Positions 10,833 through 22,100 of a stretch of 64,000 nucleotides of DNA are shown here, piece by piece (within the stretch, counting starts at the first letter, position 1; the number at the start of each line of letters is the position of its first letter). The DNA is from Histoplasma ohiense (lineage: Eukaryota > Ascomycota > Eurotiomycetes > Onygenales > Ajellomycetaceae), in the NCBI GenBank assembly GCA_017607445.1, contig JAEVHH010000003.1:4092001-4156000 (forward strand), read 5' to 3'. The position numbers and the translations under genes were made by a program. A model generated the notes under the pieces. That model worked only from the letters and a program-made list of their open reading frames with translations, ran no database searches and was not told the origin of the DNA.

Positions 10833-12663
10833 GCTAATCCATCACATTATCCCCTTCTACTGAGATGAGTGAGAATTTGTAGATGTTGAGGGCAGTGGTG
10901 TTCTTCAAGATAAATGCAGATTCTCAGATTGAATGATTGTATTCTATTCATTTGATGAGATATTCACAGTGATGATGGTTGATTCTATTGTCAAGAATTG
11001 TTTCAATTTCTCACTCAAGTTCATTATCTTCTTCTATAATAATGAGTGGCTGTCAATTGAAGATTCTCTGTGAGGGGAATGGATCCTCAGCTGTGAGTTG
11101 AAGCAGATTCATATGAAAGATATTATGAATGTCAGATGAAATGTTGAGTTGATAATTGTGTGTGTCTAGCACTTTCTTCACTGTATACTTGATGTGATGA
11201 TAATCTAGCATATACAAGAGATGATCTATTCTTATATTCTTGAGATTCAGTCAGACTTTGTCTTCTATATAGTATCAGATTGCAGAACTTCTTCTGATAT
11301 TTGCTTGATTTTTGTAATTTCACTGAATATTGATCATTGAAGCTTCTGTTTATTTGCAGACTTTCTTCAGCTTACTCATAATGTTCTCTGCTATCTGTAT
11401 GAGACTGTGAATGTATGCAGTTTCTCAGAGAGTCTCAGAGAAGTTCAGAATCTCTAAGTTGTATTCATATAGAAGAAAGAATGAGCTTACATCTGTTGTA
11501 GTGAAATCTCAACTGTTAATTACAATCTCAGTGTGTGACAGCAGATTGCTTCAGTTATTTTGTATATAATTACAGAACTTACAGAGAATGTTTTTTACTG
11601 TTTATATCATTCTTTTGATAGCTTCATCAGTCTTTGAGTGATATGCTGTTGATAACTTTCATTTGATTTTTAATAATTGATATATGCAGACTCAGAGTGC
11701 ACTGATGAATTGACTGTCTCTATCTGACACAATGAATGAAGACAGATTGTGTATACAATAAAATAGACTTCTGATGAAGATATCTGCAACTACTTCAACA
11801 TTCATCTTATTACAGAGCTGTAGTATTACACTCTTGCTGAGTCAGTCAACAATGATTAGAATGTTCATAGAATCTTTACTTTTGAGTAAGAAAACTGCAA
11901 AATCAATAGCTATATCACATCAAATTCAGTCAGAGACAGATAGAGACTTCAGTATCTCTTTTCAGTATTCATATTATATTATCACTGAGCTACAGCAATC
12001 ACAGTTGCATACAAACTGATGTATATCTTTCAACATATCTGATCAGTAGAATTCTTGAGCAATGATGTTGTACATGATTTTGTATTCTGAGTGCTCAGTT
12101 ATTAATGAGTCATGAATTTCTTGCATAATCTGTGTTTATAGAGATTCTGAATCAGAGACTCATCATCTATTTCAAAAGTGTAAGCAGTTGTTATTATCAA
12201 TTAAATATGTTGAGATATCTGTTCTTGAGTATACATCTATGAGAAATCAAGATGCTCTGCTTTGTACAGCTTCAGTAACTTATTATCAGAATTCATCTGC
12301 TTCTACTGCTAGCTTTCATTGTTCTTTGAGTGAGGGTTCTTGAGCTTGAAACTGATTGATATGTACACAGAGTTCATCTGATTGTGTAGAACTTTCTATA
12401 ATTGCAGAGTTGATTAACTGATACTCTCAGTGTTTTCATCTGTCATTCAAGTCATCAGATGATATATTTTGTTCTCAGCAGAATAGAGCATTCACAAAAA
12501 TATTCTCTACTTCAGATTGATAACAAATTGTGAACAAAAAATAGTTAAGAAATAATGATCAATACATATGTCTCTCAGTAAGCTTATGAGTGATTGTGAA
12601 GTACTCTAGATTTTTATGATTGATAACAATCTTGAATCTCTCAACACTCATAAGTTCAGATTT

Positions 12664-12870
12664 TTATTCTTCAAGACATTGTATGATTGCTAGAAGCTTC
12701 TTGTTGTAGATCTCATAGTTGTATTTGATGAGTGACATCTTTTTTGAAATGAAAATATAAGATTGTAGAATATTTTTATTATCATATTGTATCAGTGCTT
12801 CATCTACTACATAATCTGAAGCATCTGTTTCAAGAATTGTATGCTTATCTGAATTGAATGATTGCAGCAT
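12664..12870 (-). pseudogene. RNase H remnant of Gypsy copy 2
   Basis: A 68-codon open stretch begins MLQSFNSDKHTILETDASDY and includes a YNYEIYNKKLLAIIQCLEE block. These are the TDASD and NYEIYDKELLAI landmarks of Gypsy RNase H. It is flanked by stops on both sides. Confidence 0.75.
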
Positions 12871-13791
12871 CAGAGTGTTTGTGAATATACATTTCAGCTT
12901 TTTGAATGCTGCATCTGCTTTGTCAGTCCATTGAAATACAGTGTCTTTTCAGATCAGATTCATCAGTGATTGTACAATATTGAAGAAGTTCTTGATAAAT
13001 CTTCAGTAGAAGTTGATAAACTCTAGAAAGCTTCTAATCTTTTTTACTGAGATTGATATCTCTCAGTTGAGAATTGCTTTCATCTTCTTAGAATTCATGC
13101 ATATATCTTTTTCAGCTTCAATAATGAATTCTAGATAGATTGTAGATTTGATCTCAAAGTCACATTTATCAATGTTCACTTGCAGTTCAGCTTTTTATAG
13201 ATGGTTAAGCATTTATTGTATGTGCTTACAGTACTCAGTGAGTAATTCATTGATGAAGATCAAGATATCATTCATATACACTGAGATGATCTCATCAAGC
13301 AGATCTTGTAGAGCTCAGTTAATGTATTTCTGAAATATATTCAGAGTATTCACTAATTCAAAGAGAGTTACTGTTCATTTATATAATCTGTAACACATAT
13401 GAAAAGCAGTTAGTCATTCATCATCTTCATTAATTCTTATCTTATAGAAAGCTGTAGAGATGTCAAGCTTTGTAAATCATTTTGTTTTTTCTATTCATTC
13501 AAATATTTTGTTGATGAGTGAAAGAGAGTATTGATTCTTTCATGTAATTTTGTTGAGTTCTTGATAGTCAACACAGAATTGTAAGTCTTCTTCTGATTTC
13601 TTTATAAACAGTACAGATGCTGTGATGGATGAGTTGCTAATATAAATGAAGTCTTTGTTCAGTAATTCATTGAGTGTTTTTTGTAGAATGAGAAGTTTGT
13701 TGTGTGATATACTGTAGAGAGAATTTCAGAGCAGTTGTGAATTCTTACTGTCTTTCTTAATGAGCTCAATTATATGATCTATACTGAGTTC

Positions 13792-14352
13792 TCAGTGAGA
13801 GAGAAGCTTTTCAGCTTCTTTTTTATCAAACATATCTGCAAAGTCTTTATACAATTTGAGTAGTTTTTTACACAGTTTTTTGAGATCTTTGAGTTCTAAC
13901 TTTTCTAATGCTTTTTTGATATTCATTATACTAGCAGTGAACACTTGAACATTCTTCTTCTCATATATTTGATGAATTAGTAGTTTATATACTTTCACTG
14001 ATATCTGAGTGAGATCAGCAGTTCTATCAACATTCTTCTTGTAAATACAATTGTCTTCTGAGAAAATAAGACAGTGATTGTGTGTGTTCAACAAGATTTC
14101 AAATTCTGTGAGTTATAATAGACTGAGTATTAGATCATATTCAAGATCTTGTATTTTGTATGTGTATATATTCTTTTTCTCATATTCTTCTACATTGACA
14201 TTAAATCTTATCATGTTGTAGAAAGTGAATCCTCTGAGACTGTCAAATTCACTGAGCTTACACAGTTTGAGAAAGAGAATACACTGAAGCTTATATTTCT
14301 CAATCAGCTGAATATCTATAAGAGTGTAATGAAGAAAATCACTGTCTATCAT
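13792..14352 (-). pseudogene. Protease–linker remnant of Gypsy copy 2, split by a stop
   Basis: Two open pieces (14,113–14,352 and 13,792–14,094) align end to end with the 206-codon frame of copy 1. The first begins MIDSDFLHYTLI, where the copy-1 protease motif reads MIDSGFLHYTLI. The catalytic glycine has become Asp, a GGC-to-GAC type transition, and a stop separates the halves. Confidence 0.75.
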
Positions 14353-14895
14353 TGCTTATATATTGACTAGACTATTTACAATGACAGAGATTATGATTGT
14401 ATCTGCTTGTATCTTCTGCTTGAATCTTCAGCTAGCTTTCTGTTTTTTGAGCTCTTATCTGTGTTTTAGAGTGAGAGCTCATCTTTTTTCTGTTCTTGTC
14501 TATCCACAGATGACACAGCATTTACATATGTGAGAGATTTACTTGAAATGATTATATTCAGATATTGATTTGCAAAGTGTTCTGATTTGTTGCAGTGTAT
14601 GCAGATTTTTCTGATGATTCAGTCAGTGACATTCTTCTCTGAAATGTTGGAGACTCTCAGATGACTTGTGTTTATATGTGAAACTTAGTTCATTGATTCT
14701 GATTTGAAGATGAGAGATGCTGTAGAGTAGTTCAGAGTGTACACATTTGTTCAGTGAAATTCTCTGTGATTTTGAAGTGTACAGAACTGAGACAGATCAT
14801 TGTTCAACAGACAAAGATCAGTACAGAATTTGCTGTATATTGAGAGCTTTGAATACTCTACACTTTGATTATACAACTGAAAGTTCAAGTTTTTG

Positions 14896-14903
14896 AACAG
14901 TAT
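14896..14903. repeat. 8-bp target-site duplication AACAGTAT, left copy
   Basis: AACAGTAT occurs at 14,896–14,903 and again at 16,199–16,206, directly outside the inverted termini. Removing the insert and one copy restores the Gag sequence seen in Gypsy copy 1 (compare about 5825–5850). Eight bases is the duplication size of hAT transposases. Confidence 0.93.
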
Positions 14904-15074
14904 TAGACTGGCCGTGTGACCATGCATGGGACTGGGACTAAATATTTCTCCAGTCCCATTATCAAATTTCTTAGTCCTGGTCCCATATAGTGTTTATTAA
15001 ATTAGTCACTTTACACTGTTTATATTATAAATCTAGTCCCAGATCATGTTCTTCTTATAAATTACTGATTCTGA

Positions 15075-15115
15075 TCCCATTTGGTCCCATTTTGTTAAAA
15101 TGGGACCAAATGGGA
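15075..15115. repeat. Perfect 19-bp inverted repeat with 3-nt loop
   Basis: The arms 15,075–15,093 and 15,097–15,115 are perfectly complementary (right arm AAAATGGGACCAAATGGGA), with loop GTT. It is built from the GGTCCCA motif that also fills the ends of the surrounding hAT-like element. It could form a hairpin in single-stranded DNA or RNA. Confidence 0.85.
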
Positions 15116-15230
15116 CCATGATTTACCCTATATAGATGATATAATGCTATGAGCGTTACCAAAAATCATTACCTATCAAAAGAAGTTTAGTGTATTTATG
15201 CTCTAGTTCTATTTTGAACTAGTAATGATA

Positions 15231-15893
15231 GTGATAGATAGATTCGCCGCGGTAGATAGGTTGGCAGCGATAGATTAGCAGCGATAGATTAGCAGCGATA
15301 GATTAGCAGTGATAGATTAGCAGCAATAGATTAGCAGTGATAGATAGATTGGCAGCAGCAATAGATTAGCAGCAATAGATAGATTGGCAGTGGTAGATAA
15401 ATTGGCAGCGATAGATAGGTTGGCAGCGATAGATTAGCAGTGATAGATAGCTTAGTAGTGAGGGATAGCTTAGCAGCGAGGGATAGCTTAGCAGCGAGGG
15501 ATAGCTTAGCAGCGAGAGATAGCTTAGCAGTGAGGGATAGCTTAGCAGCGAGGGATAGCTTAGCAGCGAGGGATAGCTTAGCAGCGAGAGATAGCTTAGC
15601 AGTGAGGGATAGCTTAGCAGCGAGGGATAGCTTAGCAGCGAGGGATAGATTGGCAGCGGCGATAGATTAGCAGCGATAGATAGATTGACAGCAGTGATAG
15701 ATTAGCAGCAATAGATAGATTGGCAGTGGTAGATAAATTGGCAGCGATAGATAGGTTGGCAGCGATAGATAGGTTGGCAGCGATAGCTTAGCAGCGAGGG
15801 ATAGCTTGCAGCAATAGATAGGTTGGCAGCGGCGATAGATTGGCAGCGGTGATAGGTTGGCAGCAATAGATAGGTTGGCAGCACTAGATAGGG
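15231..15893. repeat. Compound minisatellite, 14- and 18-bp units
   Basis: Related units alternate: GATAGATTAGCAGC (14 bp), GATAGATAGGTTGGCAGC (18 bp) and GATAGCTTAGCAGCGAGG (18 bp, about 10 copies at 15,450–15,650). Because 18 is a multiple of three the array stays open in several frames and would read as DSLAAR repeats. That is a consequence of the repeat, not evidence for a gene. The sharing of the GATAG and GCAGC words suggests growth by slippage or unequal exchange from one ancestor unit. Confidence 0.9.
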
Positions 15894-17177
15894 GCGATAT
15901 CTCCACCAATCATATCATCAGATTGATATCTAAGATATGTATTATATAATCATCAGAACGGGACCAAACCTCAGTCAAAATCATAGTCAGTCCCAGGTCA
16001 TGTTCTTATTTTTGATAGTCAGTCACTTTACATGAAATATCAAGATTTATTAGTCCCATTTCACTCATGTTCTAATAATTCTAGTCACTTTACACTCCCA
16101 TTCTGATCCTGGTCCCACTGGAAATCACGCCAAGAAATGGACTGGGACCAAACCAAACCAAATCAAACATGAAATTCATGGTCCCACCAGCCAGCCTAAA
16201 CAGTATATTGATTTTGACAGCATCATCTCAGTCTTGCTCATCTGCTTCTAGAAGCTTACAATCAAATTCAGAAAGATAAGTTGTCAATGCAACATTCATC
16301 TGATAAATTTGATTAAGTCAATCTAACATCTTGACTTGAAGTGTAGAATTGAGAAAAAGAGAGTTGAGTTGTTGAAAGACTAGCTCTGATGTATGCTGAT
16401 GATTCTGATAATGATTTATTCAGAGTTGAAATTTTGCTAACACATCATCATTCAATCTGCTATGAATATATCATGCTTGATTGAATAGTGAGTCTATTGC
16501 TCATTCATCAATGTTCAATTTGACATTTATTTTTGACTTCTATATAAGATAGAGTACTAGATCTCTTTTGTATTTATTGAGAATTGAAAGCTTCTCTCTT
16601 GAGAGCTTTTTATAAAATGTAGATGTAGAAGAAATAGTGAACACAGAAGTGCTCATCTCAGCAAATTGTTGTTGTAATTCAGTCATCTATAGCATTTGCT
16701 GCTGAAGAATACTTCATAGATCTAAGTTGTCATTCATCATATTCAGATATGATGAGTGTTTGTAGAATTGTTTATAATTTATTTTGATATCTAGAGACAT
16801 GTAATAATAAAAAAAGAAAAGAAATACTTGTAGATACTCAGTTCTCTTATAGACACTATTCACAGTGTTGCAGCACTAAACTTTGTCAAGCTTCTTCATG
16901 AACACTATTTGCAGCATTACAATTTGTAGATACTCAGATCTCATAGAACACAGTTGATTGTGTCTCAGATGCTTAGACATAACAGTCTATATAACTAATA
17001 ATAGAGATACTCAGACTCATGAGAAATCTCTTGTAATGACTAGACACTCAGATCTGTAAACAATGCACTTGAGTGTAAGAACTGATAATGAGACACTCAG
17101 ATTTTAAACAATGTACTTGAGTGTAAAAACTAATAACAAAGCACTCAGATCTTAAATACAGAAGAATCAATTCATAA

Positions 17178-17712
17178 TATAATGAGTGTACTTTGATTAA
17201 CAATTTGATACTATTCTAATTACAGATTATGAATTGATTAAGAAAAGAAAGAGAAAAGAAATCAGAAGAAAAGATCATATAAAAAGAGTTCTTATAGAGA
17301 GAATTTCAAAGCAGAAGAATATCAGAAGCCACTTCACAGTGAAGCACAGAGTGAAAGAATGTTAAAAGCTACACAGAAGAGTTGTTAGAAACTACACAAG
17401 CACAGAGTATAAAACAGAAGAATCATTGAAAGCTACATGAAAGAATCATTAGAAACTACACAAGTGTGAAGTGTGAGATGAGAGAATCATTGAAAACTAT
17501 ACAGAAGAATTATTAGAGACTATATGAGTGTGAAATACAAAGTGAAAGAATGTTAGAAGCTATACAGAAGAATTGTTAGAGACTACACAAGCACAGAGCA
17601 TGAAGCAGAAGAACATTGAGAATTACATGAGATCACAATGATCAGAAACAAGTGGGTGCAGAAGAGGAGTTGATTGCATAAGTTAATTACTAATGAATGC
17701 TAACCCATTACA
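17178..17712 (-). repeat. 5' LTR of Gypsy copy 2 (535 bp)
   Basis: Homologous to the 597-bp LTRs of copy 1, starting TATAATGAGTGTAC (mutated TGTAACGGGCGTAC) and ending GCTAACCCATTACA. It is 62 bp shorter, which equals one internal tandem unit. It abuts the second-family element at 17,713. Confidence 0.85.
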
Positions 17713-18260
17713 AAACTCAATGAGAGTATCTTCACAAATCTGCACTTTCAATTTATTGAGCTGCTGTTGTATATGCAGAATAGTTAATTGCTGCTCTTGT
17801 TCATGAATTTGATCATTCAACTGTTGCAAGCACACATTGTGATCATCAGAGATGATAGAGAATTCAGATTGATTTTCAAGAGATCTTGCATATATTGAGA
17901 TTATCTTATATGTTTTAACTAATATTGTGTGTTTTATTGTAGATGTGTGTAACAACAGACCATTCAAATAAAGTTTAGAGTGATAGAATTGTAAGAGATG
18001 ATTCTAAATATAATTATAAAAGTAGTGTGAAGTACATATGTAGAATGTTAAGAAGATAGTAATCTCTATTATTCAAAGCTAATTGCTGATCTTCTAATAT
18101 CTATAAATATCAGTGAGTATTATATAGACAATCATCACACTCTACAGCTGTCTATAATGCTGTGTGTTATATTTATTCTCATTAATTCTGGCATGTTCTG
18201 TGTTCTTCTATTGCCACATAGCTATTTTCTAATATAGATATCTCTGTTGCCTCTATTACA
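17713..18260 (-). mobile_element. Second LTR-retroelement family, copy 2 (5' LTR and start of gag)
   Basis: LTR at 17,948–18,260 (313 bp) followed on the minus strand by a gag start region. The region is rich in glutamine-type heptads (QQLNDQIHEQEQQLTILHIQ), suggesting a coiled coil. It is cut off at 17,712 by the Gypsy LTR. It corresponds to 10,243–10,832 of the other copy. Confidence 0.7.
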
Positions 18261-18267
18261 ATAAATC

Positions 18268-18870
18268 TGCTTCAATTCACAGTCAAGGATTCATTCCTCT
18301 CACAGAGAATCTTCAATTGACAGTCATTCATTATTATAGAAGAAGATAATAAACTCAAGTGAGAAATTGAAGCAATTCTTGACAATAGAATCAATCATCA
18401 CCACTGCAAATATCTCATCAAATGAATAGAATACAATTATTCAATCTGAGAATTTATATCTGTCTTGAAAGACACTGCTGCTCTCAACATCTACAAGTTC
18501 TCACTCATTTCAGTAGAGAGGAATAATGTGATGAATTAGTATTCATTAGTAATTAATTTATACAATCAACTTCTCTTCTGCATCTGCTTATTTTTGATTA
18601 TTATAATCTTATGTAACTCTTGATGTTCTTTCACTCTGTGCTTCACACTCATGTAATCTCTAATGATTCTTCTGTGTAGCTTTTAACATTCTTTCACTCT
18701 GTGTTTCACTGTGAAGCAGCTTCTGATATTCTTCTGCTCTGAACTTCTCTCTATAAAAACCCTCTTCATACAACTCTTTCTTCTGATTTCTTTTCTCTTT
18801 CTTTTCTTAATCAATTTGTAATCTGTAATTAGAATAGTATCAAATCATTAATCAAAGTACATCTGTTACA
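18268..18870 (+). mobile_element. Inverted Gypsy fragment: end of pol, polypurine tract and short LTR
   Basis: Plus-strand sequence 18,268–18,512 is the reverse complement of the segment around 1797–2060 of Gypsy copy 1. It is followed by polypurine tract AGTAGAGAGGAATAA and an LTR from TGTGATG (18,528) to ATCTGTTACA (18,870). The LTR is only 343 bp, about four tandem units shorter than the 597-bp form. Confidence 0.75.
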
Positions 18871-19189
18871 GCTTTTAATGTTCTTCTGCTCTGTGCTCTG
18901 TGCTTGTGTAGTCTCTAACAATTCTTTCACATAGCTCTCAATGATTCTCTCATCTTATGCTCTGCACTTGTGTAGTTTCTAACAATTCTTCTGTATAGCT
19001 CTTAACATTCTTTTACTCTGCACTCCACTGTGAAGTGGCTTCTGATATTCTTCCACTTCAAACTTCTCTCTATAACAACCCTCTTCATACAACCTTTTCT
19101 TCTGATTTCTTTTCTCTTTCTTTCCTTAATCAATTTGTAATCTGTAATTAGGATAGTATCAAATCGTTAATCAAAGTACGCCCGTTACA
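18871..19189 (+). repeat. Second, partial Gypsy LTR in tandem with the preceding one (319 bp)
   Basis: Begins inside the tandem-unit region and ends GTACGCCCGTTACA at 19,189, the canonical LTR edge with CpGs retained. It marks the right limit of the AT-rich transposon block; the next bases are GC-balanced. Confidence 0.75.
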
Positions 19190-22100
19190 TTGCCATACTG
19201 CTGAATGGAAAGCTTTGTAGTTGCTTTTTAAACATATCTTCCTGCAATACCCTCATACTGTAGCCGGAGACTTGATATCTACAGTAGCAAGATTACAGTA
19301 TCCTACATTACATTTCTGGCATTCTCTGACAATTATTACTACAGTCGTAACTGGAGTGGCTGTTTTATGACGGCCATAGGAGGCCCCAAATAGGCTCCCA
19401 TGAGCGCCTAAAAGGGCTTCACTTGAGTTAAATTGGCGGCCATTTTATAATGGAGATGGGATGTCTAAACGGGTCCTTTGAGCGCTGAAAAGAGACTAAT
19501 TATTGGGCGCCCGGCGCCCAAATTGGCTCCCAGCCACAGTTAAAAAACGATCTCAGTTAGAAAACGATCTTGGTTAAAAACTATCTCCGTTTAAAAACGG
19601 CCACAGTTATTTAACGACCATAGACAGCCCCTTTCCAGCGCTCAAGGGCCTATTCGGGATCATCTCAAAGGCGACAAATGTACGAAGTCAGCTGGGGCCG
19701 TTTTATAACCAGCGTGGTCCCCTGTCCGGAACGGAGTCGAATCCAGCGTCCGAGGCCCAGTCAGGATCAAAGGTGGAAGTCAGAAGCAAAGAGTCCGAGG
19801 CATGCTCCCCAGTGTCCGGTGACCTTGGGCGTTGCGGGTCCATGGATCGCTGGCCGCCAACCACTGCCCCACGCGGGCCTTTCCTTGATCTGCGTTGCGG
19901 TTTTGAGGGACTGTTGCTCTTTCGCAGCGATCCTGCTTGCAATTTGCTGGGGGTCGAAGTTGCGGAAGTTATCCATTCTCAACGACTTGGGAACCAATAA
20001 CGGGAGACATATTTCAAAAAGGTACTCAGAAAATGCCTTGGAGCTAGGGCGATCATGGGTTAGAAAACGAGGAGTGTCTGAACTTTTAATTTTAAGCCAT
20101 CTAGGAACCGTAATGTCCGAAGGGCCTTGTTCCTCATGGGGTTTACCCCTCTCAGAAGCGCACTTCCCGTGGAGATTGATGAACCACGGTGTGACCCTCC
20201 CTTCATTGTTTTGTATTTCGAATTTGGCCAGGCCAGTGGGGAAGAGGCCCAAGGCTCTCCCCCTGTATTCTCTGAATGATAGATCGATGGGTGTCCTGTG
20301 AGCGCATGCACTGCCTCCACAGGTTGTAAACAGTATGGGAATTCCAGTTTGGCTGGCTGATCTCCAAATCACTGCGGAAAAGACAGCAAGAGAGTCTAAC
20401 CCTTGATTCATTGGATTCCACAGGGTAAACCTGCTTGTCAGATGTGTGAAGACAACCGCACCTGCTAACATTCCCTCTCTGAGCCTTGAAACAGCATGAG
20501 GCATAATTCAGTCCCCAAATCAGCTTTGCAAGAGCCATCTGAAATTGCCCAGACTTGCATTGCGGCATTTTTGCGATTGGCCTAACCCATTCACACAAGT
20601 CTTGGGATCGCTGGAAAGGTAGAATCACATCACATGGATGCCATACTCTGTGTCAATCCCCTCTCCCCCCTCAAAACCCAAATGAGTTTCTGATGCTCTT
20701 TGAGTACGATCCCTGGCTGCTCCCTGAGTTGGTCTCTGAACTCCACCCTTATGGACAGTTCTTCAGCCAAGGCAGGTTGCTGATGCTTGCTGTTGTATTA
20801 GCGAGTAATTAATTTCGAGGGGGTATGAACAGAGAGGAGGCATGAAAGGGTGAGAGGAAGAGCTTAATGGATCAATCAATCAAAAGTGCATGATGCAAGG
20901 GCAGCTTGAGCTGATTTGGTAATTGCCATGTAATCTGGAACAGAGTGGTGACACAATCCCACTGCTCAAGGCAACCGGTTCGCATGGGAAAAATGGGAGA
21001 AATGAACACAGATGGAAGGCAGCCCCATAGGGGGGAAAACCAGAGGGCAATAGAAAGGTGGAATGTGAGGTGGAGAGTGTGGGGAAGACAGAGGAAGTGG
21101 GTTTGGTTAAAGCATGGTGTGTAGAATTCAAGTGATAAAACAAAACATTGATCTGGACGCTCGAGCTGGGGCGGCTATGGGCGATGATGAGCGAGAATGT
21201 GGGATGGAAGAAGGAATGTGTATCAGGGGGAGAAAACAGCCGTATTTATATTCAAAAAGTCGCTGGTGTTGAAGGGCGAGGATGCGCTAGTTTCCATCAC
21301 CATTTCCCAACCCAGATAACATGAAATATTTGAATGAATCACTGAAAGCACACTCTACAAGCATTGGTGACTACAATTTCAACACCAATCATGATACAGA
21401 TAGAAGGATGGTGAAACCTTATATCTACATATTCTAGTATAGATGTTGAAAAAGTACTAGTATTCTATGTGAAATAATGGATGATGCCAACCATAGAGAG
21501 CATAAATACACCCCGCAGGGATGAGTCTTCAAACACAACTTGATCCGGTTACATGATGATATGGCATATAGGGCAGCCATGTTGGAAGGAAAGGAATGAA
21601 GAGTTTCATCAAAAGGATTGGATTGCAGCAAGTTGAGAAGACTACTCGTAGTTGAAGGATAAATGGCGGTATAGCAGATGGATGAGTTTGCTTGTTATTG
21701 TTCTCTTGTTTTTATATGGTTGTTACCATACAGGTACATATTTTAATAAGGAAATCAGGGTCCAAATTTTGTAATTAATTATTATTGCGTTTTAAAGGAT
21801 TTGAGTGAGGGGGCCTGGGCAGCGCAAGACTGATTTCCCCTGACCACAGGGTTTCTTGCAAAAAAATTACTGACTTGCTCTCGACCAAATGCGGCGCGAT
21901 CTGTGAAAGATTAACTCTAGCGTTTCTGAAGACGAAAAATAACTCAGCAAGCACAGTAGAGGATAGATACCAGAAGAATGATACGATTGAGGATAGTCAG
22001 GAAATTGTATGAGGATTTAAAATATGTCAAGAACAGACCGCTAAGGGATGGTTGTTTGAGGGAAATAAAACTTAGCCACAACAAAAGTGACCTTTTTCTC

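Larger units (their letters stand above)
14904..16198. mobile_element. Non-autonomous hAT-like DNA transposon (1295 bp) with minisatellite interior
   Basis: The left end TAGACTGGCCGTGTGACCAT and the inverted right end TAGGCTGGCTGGTGGGACCA form imperfect terminal inverted repeats, flanked by an 8-bp duplication. Both terminal regions carry many subterminal copies of GGTCCCA/TGGGACC in both orientations, as hAT transposase-binding sites often do. There is no transposase gene; the middle is a tandem repeat array (about 15,231–15,893). The element keeps CpG and GGG/CCC words that its host element lacks, so it inserted after the host was mutated or escaped the process. Classification as hAT rests on duplication size, TIR style and subterminal repeats, not on a transposase. 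Confidence 0.87.
10833..17712 (-). mobile_element. Ty3/Gypsy retrotransposon, copy 2 (3' LTR truncated, carries a hAT insertion)
   Basis: Same family and orientation as copy 1. The last 14 bp of the 3' LTR (10,833–10,846), the polypurine tract (10,847–10,861), integrase, RNase H (12,664–12,870), RT (YMND near 13,270), protease linker (13,792–14,352), Gag and the 5' LTR (17,178–17,712) are all recognisable. The CCHC knuckle is damaged. Copy 2 is more heavily mutated than copy 1. Gag is split by a 1.3-kb insertion at 14,904–16,198. The main part of the 3' LTR is missing, replaced by the neighbouring LTR element. Confidence 0.88.

Noticed and set aside
15231..15893. CRISPR-like regular repeats
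   Set aside because: Units are directly tandem with no unique spacers, and the host is eukaryotic.
15440..15909. Repetitive open frames (DSLAAR)n on plus and Tyr/Cys/Leu-rich repeats on minus
   Set aside because: They arise from an 18-bp minisatellite inside a transposon; every frame is open for the same reason and there is no start context or domain.
19678..20628. Several overlapping open frames up to 245 codons on both strands
   Set aside because: They overlap one another in conflicting frames and match no family I know; kept only as a lead in the findings, not as genes.
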